Positions 45,233-56,814 of a stretch of 64,000 nucleotides of DNA are shown piece after piece. This DNA is from Ctenosaura bakeri (taxonomy: Eukaryota > Chordata > Lepidosauria > Squamata > Iguanidae): contig CAOLHI010000392.1 of assembly GCA_948474755.1 (NCBI GenBank), positions 248,001 through 312,000 on the forward strand. The letters run 5' to 3'. A program made the translations under genes and the position numbers. The number at the start of each line of letters is the position of its first letter. The first letter of the stretch is position 1. The notes beneath the pieces are model-generated. The model worked only from the letters and a program-made list of their open reading frames with translations, was not told where the DNA came from and did no database searches.

Positions 45233-46110
45233 ATGATGATGATGATGATGATAAATGTATATTTTTTCCCTAAAATTGGGACTCAAAGCATCTCATAATT
45301 TAAAACAAAAATAAACATACAAAAAGTGAGTATTAAAATAGAATTAAACTATTTAAGTATTAAAATAATTTACTCTTCAGTAAAAGAATAAAACACAATT
45401 TTAAAAAAAGCTCTTGAAAACAACAGTTAGAACAATACAGTACTCTCTAGCTCATTCTTTAAAAACTTTCTCATCTAAAACCAATCTGAATAAAAACGTT
45501 TTAGCCTGCTGATGAAAAGACAATGAGACGGGGGCCATTCTGGGCTCCTTGGGAAGAGAATTCCAGATTCTAGGGGCAGCCACTGAGAAGGCCCTCTCTT
45601 GTTCCCACCAACCATGGTGGTAGGACTGAGGCCCTTTCCGCACCTTACCTTTTTCTGGCGCTGGTGTCGGAGATCACGCGAGCAGCCTCTGGTGAGAGGC
45701 TCTCGCATCCCTGCTGCTTCAGCTCCACACAAGCTGCTGCTCGTGCAAAAGCCCTGCCTCTTCCTTCCACAGTGCAGCCTGGGAGTGCCCAGGCTGCACT
45801 GGGGCAGGAAGCGTGACTGGCGCGTGGCTCCGGAGGCTCTGCACGCCAGGTAAGTGCACGTGGGGCCTGGGAGCAATGCATGATCATGCACCATTTTCGG
45901 CTTCCAACCAAAATGAAAAGGTGCGCGATCGATGCCTGCTGGCCCCTGGAGCATCGCACAATTGTGAGTGCATCATGCAGATCGCTCCTCACAATTGCAC
46001 CCTTTCGCATGGAGATTGCTCCAGGTGCCCTTTCGCATGGAAAATGCCATGTGAAAAGGGCCTATGAGAAGGACCTCTCTTAAGGATCTCAGAACAAATT
46101 TCATTTATAG
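45233..46110 (-). mobile_element. L2-like LINE 3' end, antisense, interrupted by B3
   Basis: The 45233-45252 end is an (ATG)n run, a simple 3' terminal repeat on the element's own strand. Between 45600 and 45452 the minus strand encodes FSVAAPRIWNSLP and KTFLFR, the strongly conserved C-terminal segment of L2-group reverse transcriptase proteins. At 45630 a family-B transposon is inserted, and the LINE seems to resume at 46063 with GAGAAGGACCTCTCTT. A 5'-truncated, inactive copy. Confidence 0.8.
45630..46062 (+). mobile_element. Harbinger-like element, family B (copy B3), nested in a LINE
   Basis: Starts GGCCCTTTCCGCACCTTACC and ends ATGTGAAAAGGGCC. Left flank TGA, right flank TAT, so the duplication is decayed or imprecise. 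It contains the family's GC-rich middle and a CATGATCATGCACCATTTTC segment. It interrupts the antisense L2-like LINE, so it is younger than that LINE. Confidence 0.88.
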
Positions 46111-46264
46111 AAGCATCATTTGTATTTGGAAAGGGAGCATTCTTATTTTGCCCCCTTTCCCTATAGCTACATTCTGTACTGCTATAGGTACAAGCAAAGG
46201 GGGCACTTGTCTTATACACTAGTAAAAGAAAGATAAAGTTATTTAAAAAGCCCTTGGACAACCC

Positions 46265-46345
46265 TGTCAAATTTTGTGTATTTATTTATTTATTCAATTT
46301 ATACTCCACCTTTCCCTATCAAGGGATCCAGTGCAGCATTGAAGT
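46265..46345. repeat. Fragment of the LINE-associated 3' repeat
   Basis: TATTTATTTATTTATTCAAT, then TATACTCCACCTTTCCCTAT, the same theme as 1743-1975. Very short. Confidence 0.45.
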
Positions 46346-46374
46346 TGTATATTTTTCAAAAATCCACGGATGCA

Positions 46375-46740
46375 GAAGTCTAGTATTTCTCTTTTCTACT
46401 GCTTCCAGTTTGCAGAAAAGTATACAGGGGGGGGGAATATGGATTAGACTGTGATATAGGTAATATGACAGACATTAATGAAGATAGATGGTTAATAAGA
46501 TCAGAGAAGGAAGTAGAAGGGTGTAAATAAAAGAAGAAAGTATGTGAAAGTGGATGATAGGAGTATGATGGGTGGTAACCAGATGGAAGAATGAAGGAAC
46601 GACGGAAGATTTTAGATGGGGTTTGGAAGGAGTATGAAAAGATGGTTTTGGAAAATAATGTCTGTGATTTAAATGTTAATCTGTTTTTGTAATTTAAGGT
46701 GTAATAATACAATAAAAAAAAAGAATAAAAAAGGGGGGGG
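46375..46740 (+). mobile_element. L1-like LINE 3' untranslated tail
   Basis: A-rich and G-rich plus-strand sequence with GATGATAGGAGTATGATGGG-type words, TAATGTCTGTGATTTAAATG, a GTAATAATACAATAAAA end and an A-rich tail (46712-46733) followed by a G run. It resembles the tails at 2200-2765 and 37600-38272 in layout only. I could not find a target duplication. An (AG)n run follows at 46741-46775. Confidence 0.5.
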
Positions 46741-46775
46741 AAAGAGAGAGGGAGAGAGAGAGACAGAAAGAGAAG

Positions 46776-47942
46776 GAGAATCCTTTTCCAAGTGCTGAGG
46801 AAAGACTTTCCACTTCACAACCAGTTTTAAAAGACACACAACATAATTATGTTCAGAAAATATCATTTATTTTTCATTCAGGGTCCCAGACACCACTTGC
46901 AGCTTATAGAGAGCAAAAGTGAAGGGCTTTTTAAGGCTTTAGAAGACAGTGAACAAAGCCAGAGATATTCCTGAAACCTGGAATAAAAAAGCTATACAGC
47001 CCCAGAGTTATCTTATAGCCAAGCTCTAGGGAAGCTCCTTAACCCGGTCTAAGATAAAATCAAAGACTATGATAGATCCTGCTGGCATAGCTACAGCCCA
47101 GCCTATGTTTTCCTGACCTCTTTAGTATGTGGCAAGATCTCCAAGACTAAAAGAAAGGGGAGAAAAAGAGACTTCATCCCAGGAGCCTCAGGATTTCAGT
47201 GCAAATGTTATAATTCTTATTGAACACCTGAAGCATCTCAGAAGACCTGGTTTTGTTTTTTAACCTTTTTGTATCTGGCTAAAGAGGTTAAAGAAAGGAT
47301 GGTACTGATATTTTTCTTCCTTCTTGCTTTTAAATATCCTTTTTCAAAATAAGATTAAAGAACAACTTACAGGGCAAATTGATGTTAATGATACTGGTGA
47401 GGACTTCATGACTTAAAGCTCATTAAAGTGGTCATATTAGAAGACACACCTAAAATTACTTTTAGAATAGACACATTGAAATCAATGGGACTGGACTGAG
47501 CTGTGACAGACAAATCTCATTCATTTCTACAAGTTTAGGCTAATGTTGGATTTACACCATAGTTTGGTTCTCCAATCCTACCTCATCAGGTGTTTTATAA
47601 ATATACATTAGTTCTTTATCATTTGTACCATTTATCATTTGTATTTCTGTTGTGATCATAACATTTCTCATAAATCCTGATCCCTTTGGCATAGCATCAG
47701 TTATTCATTAGCAGGTAGCAGGCTAAGGCCACAGTATACAAGACAAGAAGATTCAATCGGAAGTTAAAACAAATACGCTTAAATAATACTATCATATAAT
47801 GAGGTATAACAATATATAAAACTAAATATTAATAATCTTCTCAATTTGTTATTTACTTCCAAACTTACATGGGTCCTTTTATAATCATGTCCAGATAATA
47901 TTGTCCAGATTCACATCACTACGTAAAGCCTAGTTCCAATTA
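46776..47942. other. No gene seen
   Basis: Unassigned sequence; no recognisable repeat or domain. Confidence 0.45.
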
Positions 47943-48186
47943 CAGTAGAGTCCCAGTTATCCGACCTGCGCTTCTCCGATGCTCCGGATTAACCGGCATC
48001 ATGGCTGCCTGGGGGCGTGGCTGCAGGCATTTCCGCACCCCCAGACATGCCCCAACACGCCCCCAGGCTCACCCTGACACGCCCCCGACACGCCCCCAAA
48101 TGGCGGCCGCCACCATTTGTCATCCGACATTTCAGTTATCCGACCCTGCGCCTGCCAGTTTAGGTTGGATAACCAGGACTCTACTG
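47943..48186. mobile_element. Tigger/pogo-type MITE
   Basis: Left end CAGTAGAGTCCCAGTTATCC and right end, in reverse complement, CAGTAGAGTCCTGGTTATCC: inverted ends differing at three of the first 23 positions. TA on both sides (47941-47942, 48187-48188) is the mariner/pogo target duplication. A second inner CAGTTATCCGACCCTGCG occurs near the right end. The middle is GC-rich with repeated ACACGCCCCC. It encodes no transposase. Confidence 0.93.
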
Positions 48187-48188
48187 TA

Positions 48189-48565
48189 TCCTTACTTCAC
48201 TCCAGTTAGCTTTCCAAACTGATGCATTGTAGAAGACCTGACATTTTCCTTCTTGTCCAATCCTTATTGGATGATATAGAGTTAAGCAAAGTAAATATGT
48301 AAATCTTTGCTTATTTCACTGTTGCACACAAAGGAAAAGAACTTCTAGAGTTGTCCCAGTAGGCAAGATTACAGGAATTTCTGTGTACTTCTCAATAATA
48401 TTTTTTCATGTTGGGGAGTTTTTAATGAAAAAAATTGTAAAAAATATTCTGCACAAATGAATTTTTCACGAAGAAGTCCTGAAATGTGAAAAAGCTCATT
48501 TGTATGTTTAATGAGGCATCTCAATTTGTTATAGAGGGTTAAAAAAATGCAAGGACACCTTAGAA
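48189..48565. other. No gene seen
   Basis: Unassigned. Confidence 0.45.
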
Positions 48566-48800
48566 GAGGGGTGGGCAAAATGTAGCCCACAGACTGCATG
48601 TAGTCCCTAGGATTGTTTTCTTGGTTACCAGGGCCACTCAGGGGTCAGAAAAAAAATTGCTCCAAAATGCCCCAAAATGATCCCTAGGGGATATGGGTGG
48701 TATTTCCACCATATTTGGAGCCGCACTGGACCCTGGGAGGTCAAAGTGAAATTTTGCAATTTTTTTCAAAAAGCCTTTCCCCACCCTTCAAAACACCTGT
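48566..48800 (+). mobile_element. hAT transposon, left-end part
   Basis: GAGGGGTGGGCAAAATGTAG followed by CCCACAGACTGCATGTAGTC matches the typical hAT start (CAGGGGTGGGCAAA, then GCGGCCC). Downstream CCAAAATGCCCCAAAATGA and CCATATTTGGAGCC are common in this family. The probable right end lies at 51750-51849, with a CR1 inserted between. Confidence 0.65.
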
Positions 48801-50639
48801 AGGGCTCCAAGGAAGCCCAGAGCATGCCTCTCATATCTCCTACAGGATTTTGGAGGCATAGGGGGGTATTTTATTTTATTTTATTTGCAGGAGCAGGTCT
48901 GATGAAGATGGATGCAGCTCTGGAAAGTTTTCTGCAGAGTCTCCCATGGTTGTCCATAGAACAAAGTCATTTAGCATTTTCTCATGTTGAAATTCTAGAG
49001 ATGAGCAATTATTGGCTTCCACCAGTGGTAACTGGTGGCTTCCATGTCAACTGGCTGCTGAATATGCTGCAGGTTCTAGTATGACCTACCTCCTATGCTG
49101 AACCTATTTTTGTAGATGTGATTCAGCACCTTGGAGGGCTCCTGTACATTTAGACTTTAAAAGGGCCACTCGTTCTGTTGGATCTATTTTTGGGGGGGGT
49201 GTGTGGAGAAGAGGAGACCTTGAATTGCTCCTATAGGTGCAGACTAACCACAGAGTAGATTGGCTGCTAAGATGGGAGCCACCGTCTTCCACTTAATTGT
49301 TCTGGTCAGGCCTGAGATGAGCAGGCCACAGCAACAGAGATGTCATTCGGTTTTCTCATCCAAAGCTGTCGTATTTCTTGAGGCAACTGCCATCTGGTGT
49401 CAGTTTGGATTTCCTGGAGAATTGTCTCTGAAACTTTCCTTGTTTTCCCTAGTATTTCAGAGGTTTGGCCTCTAGTGATTTCATCCACTCTTCTACTTCA
49501 GCCTCCTATCTAGGGTCTGTTGTGGCTTCCCTTTTCCTAGGGCTTTTGCCTCTCTGAACTGTCTGTGTTGCTTCACTTTTATACTCTCTCTCTCTCAGGA
49601 CTCTCTGGCCTGTCATTTTCTATCACTTGCAGGTTTGCCAGCCCAATTGTCTATGTTTATAACTCACCAAAATGTATGCCAAATCGTCCATCAGAACCTG
49701 ACTTTTTAACATTCAATTTTCCAGTAATCTGCAAGGATTATATGTCAAATATTAAAGTCATAGCAACTTTCTATCTGTATCAACTCTCCTAGCATCACAA
49801 CTGTAAATATGAAGACTCCTATCAGTAATCAGTAATACTGATGATTTGGTTCCAGATAATTAAGCCTTCACTGCTAAATATTTGCATTCACATTAATACT
49901 ACATTCCAAAAATCTTTCTGGGTTTGTTTTTTTTTTTAAATTGCCCAATATTTAAGCCAAATTTTACCCAAGAATTTGATTCTCCACAAAGGTTCAGAGT
50001 GCCAATAAGACCTTCCAAAGGCACTTTGGCTGCTAATGCATATTTAATATTGTGATTGAAGAAATGTGGTGGATGTCATGAACTATCTCACCTGAGACCC
50101 ACACTAGTTAAGCACATTTAACTAAGTAGCATCTCTTGTCTTGATTCTCCTGTCCTCCAGTACTTATCCTACTTTACTGAGGTACAGAAGGCTGACATGT
50201 CCACCCCTTCCTCCTGTAATCTCTGGTGTGACATTCAGAAGCAGGATCCCTGTTGCAATCCCTCCTTGCATCAGAGATTGCTGAAGGGAGGGGTGTGAGG
50301 ATACTTCAGTCTGCTGCAGCCCAGTCAACAGAACAGACCTCTGTTGCTCCCAATGGCTGCTGCTCAATAAATCAGGACTCAGGGACTTTTACAATCATGG
50401 CAATAGTGCTATGATCATGAATAAGTGGTCTTTGTGAATACAAATCAATTACAGATGCATAACTCTAAGTTATGTATTTGCAATTGTGAGAGTGAATTCC
50501 AACAATAATGATTAGCATAAAATATGAAAACATTTTGTAATGTAAAGTAATAACATCTAAAATGTTAAGTCTTCTACAATTTTGTAGTGTAGTAATTTTG
50601 TAGCCTCTTTTTGGGGCCCTCGACACCTCCAGATTTCTC
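48801..50639. other. Unassigned sequence, possibly the inside of the hAT
   Basis: No transposase frame is readable. It contains a short (TTTTA)n run near 48870 and part of family E (50160-50480). Whether all of it belongs to the hAT cannot be told by eye. Confidence 0.4.
50160..50480 (-). repeat. Unclassified dispersed repeat, family E (copy 2)
   Basis: Reverse complement matches 31196-31525 and 56815-57225 through GATTGCAACAGGGATCCTGC, GGAAGGGGTGGACATG and CAGTAAAGTAGG. The other end has GATGCATAACTCTAAGTTAT, a small palindrome that recurs in variants at 56815 and 60560. Confidence 0.5.
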
Positions 50640-51578
50640 AGACTGCTCTGGGCCCAGTGCTATTCAACATCTTCATCAATGACTTGAATGAAGGAGTGGA
50701 GAGCATGCTGATCAAATTTGCAGATGACACCAAATTGTCCAGAGGACAGGATTACATTTCAAAATGACCTTGACAGATTGGAGAGCTGGGCCAAAGCTAA
50801 CAAAATGAACCTCAACAGAGAGAAATGTAAAGTCCTGCACTTAGGCAGAAAAAATGGAATGCACAAATATAGGATGAGGGACACGTGGCTGGATAGCAGT
50901 ACATGTGAAAGGGATCTAGGAGTCTTGGTAGATCACAGGCTGAACATGAGGCAGCAGTGTGATGAGGCAGCCAAGAAAGTCAACAGGATTCTTGGTTGCA
51001 TCAATAGGAGTATGGTGTCCAGATCGAGGGAGGTAATGGTACCACTCTATTCTTCATTGGTTAGGCCTCATTTGGAATACTGTGTACAGTTCTGGGCACC
51101 TCAGTTCAAGAAGGATATTGACAAGCTGGAACATGTCCAGAGGAGGGCGACCAAAATGGTAAAGGGTCTGGAAGCCATGCCCTATGATGAATGGCTTAGG
51201 GAGCTGAGTATGTTTAGTCTACAGAAGAGAAGGTTAAGAGGGGACATGATAGCCATACTTAAATATTTGAATGGATATCATGTCTAGGAGGAAGCAGGCT
51301 TGTTTTCTGCTGCTCCAGAGACTAGAACAAGGAGCAACGGATTCAAGCTGCAGGAAAGAAGATTCCACTTGAACCTCTGGAAGAACTTCCTGACGGTCAG
51401 AGCTGTCTGGCAGTAGAATATGCTGCCTCGTAGTGTGGTGGAGTCTCCTTCTTTGGAGTTTTTAAGCAGAGGCTGGATGGCCATCTGTTGGGAATGCTTT
51501 GATGGGTGTTCCTGCATGGCAGGGGGCTGAACTCGATGGTCCCTGGGGTCTCTTCCAACTCTATGATTCTATGATTCT
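50640..51578 (+). mobile_element. CR1 LINE, 5'-truncated
   Basis: Starts within the palm with GP and FNIFINDL, then FADDTKL (catalytic motif intact), LESWAKANKMNLNREKCKVL, RDLGVLVDHRLN, LVRPHLEYCVQFWAP and RRLRGDMIAILKYL. A stop after 51284 is followed by the decayed C-terminal end and the CR1 3' end: GGTCCCTGGGGTCTCTTCCA and then CTATGATTCTATGATTCT, the characteristic 8-bp repeats. A frame break lies near 50745. It was truncated on insertion, as most CR1 copies are, and is better preserved than the antisense copy at 6965-8165. Confidence 0.96.
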
Positions 51579-51749
51579 TCTATTCTCTCCTGGAAGCTTC
51601 ATTTGGAAGCCTCCAGGTGCGTTGATTCACTTTATAAAGAGGCTGAAGGTGGGTCTGCATTATTTTAACATTTTTTTAAAAAAATTCAATAGAATTCAAA
51701 TAGAATTTTTGAAAAACCTTCCAGATACTTTCTTTTTTGTTGTTATTGC

Positions 51750-51849
51750 TTTGTAGAGATTGGGGGCAGTTGAGGCAATCTGTGTGGTCCCTATAGAGGG
51801 TCCCAGGGGGTTAAGGTGGCTCCAGGCCAAGGACAGTTACCCACTCCTG
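51750..51849 (+). mobile_element. hAT transposon, probable right end
   Basis: GGGGGCAGTTGAGGCAATCT, GGGTCCCAGGGGGTTAAGG and CCAAGGACAGTTACCCACTC, ending CTG. This is the typical right end of the GGGGTGGGCAA hAT type. Flanking 8-mers CCTTAGAA (48558-48565) and CCATAAAT (51850-51857) agree at only five positions, so pairing with 48566 is likely by layout but not proved. Confidence 0.6.
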
Positions 51850-51857
51850 CCATAAAT

Positions 51858-52194
51858 ATAAAAAATCCTTTTGTTATTTGAGCAGGGGTTGGTCTCAGTT
51901 TTAACAAATATTTCATATTTTGCCTGCAAATTGAAACCACAGATAATGCCAGAAACTTTTCTATTTTCGTTGTCACACCTCTATTTGAACCATGATGAAT
52001 ATTTTTTATTTTTAAAAGAAAATGGGAGATCACATGAAAAAGGAAAAATGTAATTATTTCTGAAAATTGCAAAATAATTCCATTATATGAACAACTAGGT
52101 CATACGAGGTGTTTTTTGGACTTCATTTCCCAGAATTTTCTAGCCACCATGGTTTGTGGCCATGTGAGAAAGATACTTCTAGGAGGTCTAGTCC
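51858..52194. other. No gene; generic repeat scrap
   Basis: 52105-52195 contains GGACTTCATTTCCCAGAAT and TCTAGTCCAGAAATGTGAC, a short palindromic repeat type common in lizards. The rest is unassigned. Confidence 0.4.
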
Positions 52195-52570
52195 AGAAAT
52201 GTGACACCCGTCCCAATTTGGCAAGAGCAGTCTTGATTAATCCTCTCTCATTTCACTTTTTCAACTATTTCTTAAATATCCCAATTTCCCTCTTCTCTTC
52301 CCACTTTCTCCCTTGTCCACAGTTCAGTCCATACAAACTGAGTTCAAGGGCAAAAGTAGTTTGCTCTCAATTAACTGAGAGGGCGAAGAAGGGAGGAGGG
52401 GCAGAATACTACCCTTCCCTGTAGGCTCAGGCAGAAGCAAACTGCTGCACACTCTCCCAGCTTGTACATTCTTCCTAATTAATCATTTTTGCCATCTTGA
52501 CCACACTCTGATGTTGCTTAGCCATACATGTGCCCTGTCTTTCATCTGCAAAATGTTGGAGGGTATGTTC
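52195..52570 (+). repeat. Unclassified dispersed repeat, family I (copy 2)
   Basis: Second copy of the repeat at 22060-22410; the ends GATGTTGCTTAGCCATACAT and AAATGTTGGAGGGTATG correspond closely. Confidence 0.6.
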
Positions 52571-52789
52571 TTTTAAGTTCTGGGCAGGGCTGAGACCCTG
52601 CAGTCCACATGGCCCCGCAAAACTGTTGCCCCAGTGTCTGCTTTTTCCCACTCATAAAAGATGGGGCATACTCTAGAGCAATGTTGCAGGGCAGCCCAAT
52701 CATTTGCCTCTGAACACCACTGGGCCTAGAGACACCCTTTGGCATCAAGATGTTAAGGATCTTCTTTCCTTTCTTTTCTTTTCTTTAGT

Positions 52790-53040
52790 TTGTTTTCTGC
52801 TTTTCGTGGTCTTACAAAAGAGAGCCACAAGGCAACTAAAATTCAAATCAAATAAAACAGATTAAAATATAAAGTATTTTTTTTTAAAAAAACAAACCAC
52901 ATCAATAAGGGGAAGACAATGGCCACCTGGATTAAAAGCCCCTTTCATAGCAACTCAGTTTCAGTTGTCAAGTGAAGACCTGCCTAAATACAAAAAGGCT
53001 TACCAGTTATAGGGAGGAGGATTGTTCAAGAAAGTAATAT
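52790..53040 (-). repeat. LINE-associated repeat fragment
   Basis: A decayed CTGCTTTTCGTGGTC opening, then a long A-rich stretch with TTAAAATATAAAGTAT and AAAAGCCCCTTTCATAGC, and GACCTGCCTAAATACAAAAA. The same layout as the 3' sequences at 1743-1975 and 45250-45600. Orientation is inferred from the L2-like copy. Confidence 0.45.
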
Positions 53041-54189
53041 CACTGCTTTTGTATGGTTCTCAGCTGTGCCTGACCCCTGGAGGCAGTACAAGTCAAATTT
53101 CTGCACATTATCCTTGGTGTCCCAAGTTGGCTTCCAAGTCCCTTGCTTTGTGTAGAATCTGGAATGGTTCCACTCAAAGTGGTTCTACATAATCAGTTAC
53201 TGGCTGAAATTGAATCTTAGTCTTTTTGGCTTAGCCTCTCTGATCTTGAGTGACAATTTTTCATTTGCCTGGTTGAGGGCTTTTAAGCAGAGATTAAAAC
53301 AATATGGATTTTCCCCTTCAGCTCTTCTGTGCTTGGGATTCCCTAGGGTGAAAGAAGCAATCAAGCGATGGATCAGGGACATAGCTTTGCAAGAAGACAG
53401 AGCAAGAAGCTAAAACTATCCCACAGCAGGCAACCATAGTATAAACTTTGCTCTGACTGATTGCTTTCACACTCCAGAAATTCCCACATATACTTTGGCC
53501 TGTTTCAGCATTTTGTCACCAGCTCTGCTGGAAGTGAGATACTTAACAAATTCCTTATGCGTAGCGTATCTAACCCTATCAGTTAGATGTGGTTGAAACA
53601 GATGATCATATTGTGCTATATTACCTGTATTATAAGGATGTTGTTGTTGTTGTTGTTGTTAGGATATAATTATGTCACAGTTTATAGATCTGATTCAGAA
53701 AATATATATACTTTCCTTCTTTCAGATTCTTCTAATACTTTATACTTTCCCTCTTCTTTCTAAAGAATTTTAGAATCTTCTAAAGAACTCTCTTCTAAAG
53801 AATTTGTTTTGAAGATTGCAACGTTTTGTATATTAGCATGTTCCAGTATGAACAAATTGATTAAATCCCATCAAGGTTCCACCTAATTCTATTTGGTATT
53901 GATTTAGAAGCTAATACTACTTATGTGAAATTCTTGCCTCTAGGGGCTGTTTTTTTAATCCTTATCTTCTGTTCTGCTTTTGTCCCTTTTGTGGCTGATC
54001 CATGATCATAATAAAGTTGATTGATTGGACAACAAGAAAGGAATCAGCCTAGGCGCTCTTGATAGGGATCTTCATAGCTTAGAAGCAGCCAATGAAGAAA
54101 CCCTGTAAGTTTGAAGAAAAGGAAATGGTTTGGCAGGCAGAAGAGGGAACTAAGATTCCCAGGCCTCAGAGCCTGGTCTTGAGTCCCTG
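53041..54189. other. No gene; short (GTT)n run
   Basis: A GTT microsatellite (about 53641-53661) and a triplicated TCTTCTAAAGAA-type word near 53760-53805. No coding signal. Confidence 0.45.
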
Positions 54190-54540
54190 TTCTTCAAATC
54201 TCAGAGTAGGAGAGAGGAATCTCAGAGTGAGAGCGCTGCCTTGAAAGATATATGTATACATATTTTCCTCATTTGTTAGGCTTTGTGTTATTTGAGTGGC
54301 ATCCTTTGTGCAACTGTGGTTGGGGCTTAATATATCATGTTTAATAACATCACTTGGTACCTCCCTTTATCACATCACAAGGGGCTATCCCTACATCTCA
54401 TGTTTTGGCCCTGAAATGTCAGAATTTGGGATAATCTTGGTTAGAGGACAGTGGGACTGGAGAAAAAATAAGGAAAGCACCAGGTATCAGACAGACTGGT
54501 GAGGCAGAGCACTTGTGAATATGAAAGGAAAGGATGGAGG
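54190..54540 (+). repeat. Unclassified dispersed repeat, family J (copy 2)
   Basis: Second copy of the repeat at 28950-29290; see there for the shared words. The copies are roughly as long as each other, with several small indels. Confidence 0.55.
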
Positions 54541-56814
54541 ATGCTTTGCCCAGTGCTTCATCAGTCCTGGAAGCACTATTCTGAGTTTTGCTTAGGTAAG
54601 GACATGGATCTGATTTTATTTTGTTATTAACATCTTCTTAAGGTTTTCAGTCATATATAGATGAATAAAATGTAACATGCTGAGAAAATCATTGTTAAGT
54701 ATAACATAAACGCAAGTGTCCTATTCTTTTTGTTTCCTTCTCTTTTCATTTGGTCCAGACTGTAAATACATGGCAGCAGTGATGGCTGATAGCTTCCATA
54801 TCAGTGGGGCAGTGAATCCTCTCCAGAATTTAACCTAAATTTAACAGAGCAATCAAATATAGACTCATAGAGCTGAAAGAGACCACAAGGGCCACTGAGT
54901 CCACCTATGCTGAACACTATTCCCCAGTTTTACTGATAGAGAAACCACCAGCCTACATAAATGAGTTGACCGTAGCGCCTCTGGAAATGAAAGTACTGAT
55001 CTTAAAAAAAAAAAAAAGGCAACAAAATTAGAGTGGAAAAAATGGGAATGGAGAGAATTAATACTTTCTCCCTTGTTTCTGTATAAAGCCAGTTAATTGT
55101 TCCTTAGTTCTATAGATCTGTCTTCCTTCTCTCATTTCATCCATGGCATTTATTTTTGGACTACCCGAACTGTTGAGTATTGTACCAAATGATGCACCTA
55201 TATGAGCTTCTTTAAATTCCAGCTTTTTAAAGACTCATCGCCTAGCTACCCAAGTAACTCTGTAGGTACACATTGTATGTGCCTTGTTGTTCTGTACCTT
55301 TTAGGAACCCATATTGCCTGAATTGACTAGATATTCCTGAACATATTTAGAATCTAGATTATGCAAAATGCAATGAACGCATGAATTCAACTTTGTTTTT
55401 TTACAGTGCTTTGTCTTTCTTATTTACTACTCCTAAACTCTTGTATTTGTGCTGTTGGGAGCTCTATATAGCAACTGCATACTAAACAGAGATGTGCTAA
55501 TAAAGGCCACTAGATGTCAGTATTGGTCTTCACTATAACTTTTTTTTAAAAAAAGATCTTGTATGGTAAAAGAAATAAGTTTATTCCTTGATTGTACTGG
55601 GAACATCATTATCATATTCCTGAACATGACCATGCTGATAACTGAACAAACACAGAATACCATATAAAATTACATTTAATTGTAATAATCAAAAGGTTAA
55701 AAAAAAATCTCTTAATGTTTTAATGCCACTATGTAGCTAATGATGCTTCTTGAAACTGTGTCTTCTGATATTTCTTTTTTGGAATTATATTGCCACCAAT
55801 TATGTCTCAGACTCATCAAAAACACACGAGTAATTCTGCATACAGCACAAAACCACTAGACCCTTTTGTCTTAATAGCCCTTATATAGAACAGTTTCAGA
55901 TGTCTAATGAAAAAATCGGAAGAATGATTTTTTAAAAAAATCCTCACATTTTTCTTGATTCAAAACTGGAGAGTAATTTTGGATCCTTTCTGAGAATACG
56001 TCCATTGGTGACAGCTTGTGGTAACAATGGCAAAATGATAGATTATTCTGTCTATTATTCTGTCTCTGTCTGTACTGTTCTACTGGGCATAACTGACAGA
56101 AACACATCAGACGAATTCAGCTGAATGAGATAAGTCTGCTAATAGCTTCAAGTTAAGGTTGTAAGCATATCCAATTTCCCCAGTTATGCAAATCAGAATG
56201 AAAAAAATCCAAACAGGATTAGAAATTTTAGTGCTTTAAAACCTGATTGGCATATCTTGATTTTTTGATAAGATTCATTATGGAAAATATTCTGTTGAAA
56301 ATATGCCAATGTACTTATTAAGATATCATTGCATTCCAGCTGCCAAGTAATGCAAAATATAAACTGCTATATATCAACTAATGATAAATATCACCTTGAA
56401 TCCAAATACTGGTACACCTCAGTTAATGAAGAAGATGAGGTTGTGGGTATTGCTTCTTTTAATACTCATTTGAGAACACTGAGTATCCACAGGAGAATAT
56501 TCAAAAACAAAATGTGCAAATGAGGATTCTGAGGAGAATTTTTAAGGAAAAATTCCGGTTTGCTCAAAGCAAAGAACAAGAAATTATATAATGCTGCATA
56601 ATTTTTTAAAAATGAAATCAGTCAGAAACAAATAGCCATAGAAATAAAGAAACTATCTGATTGTCCACTGAAAATAAAGACGTTAGATTGTTTCATAATC
56701 CTAAAATGTGGACTTCTTGACTTTCTCTGAGTTATGCCTTCATTGGACATTTCAGAGTTTAAGAACTGCTGCAATAAAGACCCTGAGCCAAATTCACTAC
56801 GGCAGATACAAATA
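54541..56814. other. No gene seen
   Basis: About 2.3 kb unassigned. A CTCF-like word CCACTAGATGTCAG lies at 55507-55520. Confidence 0.45.
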
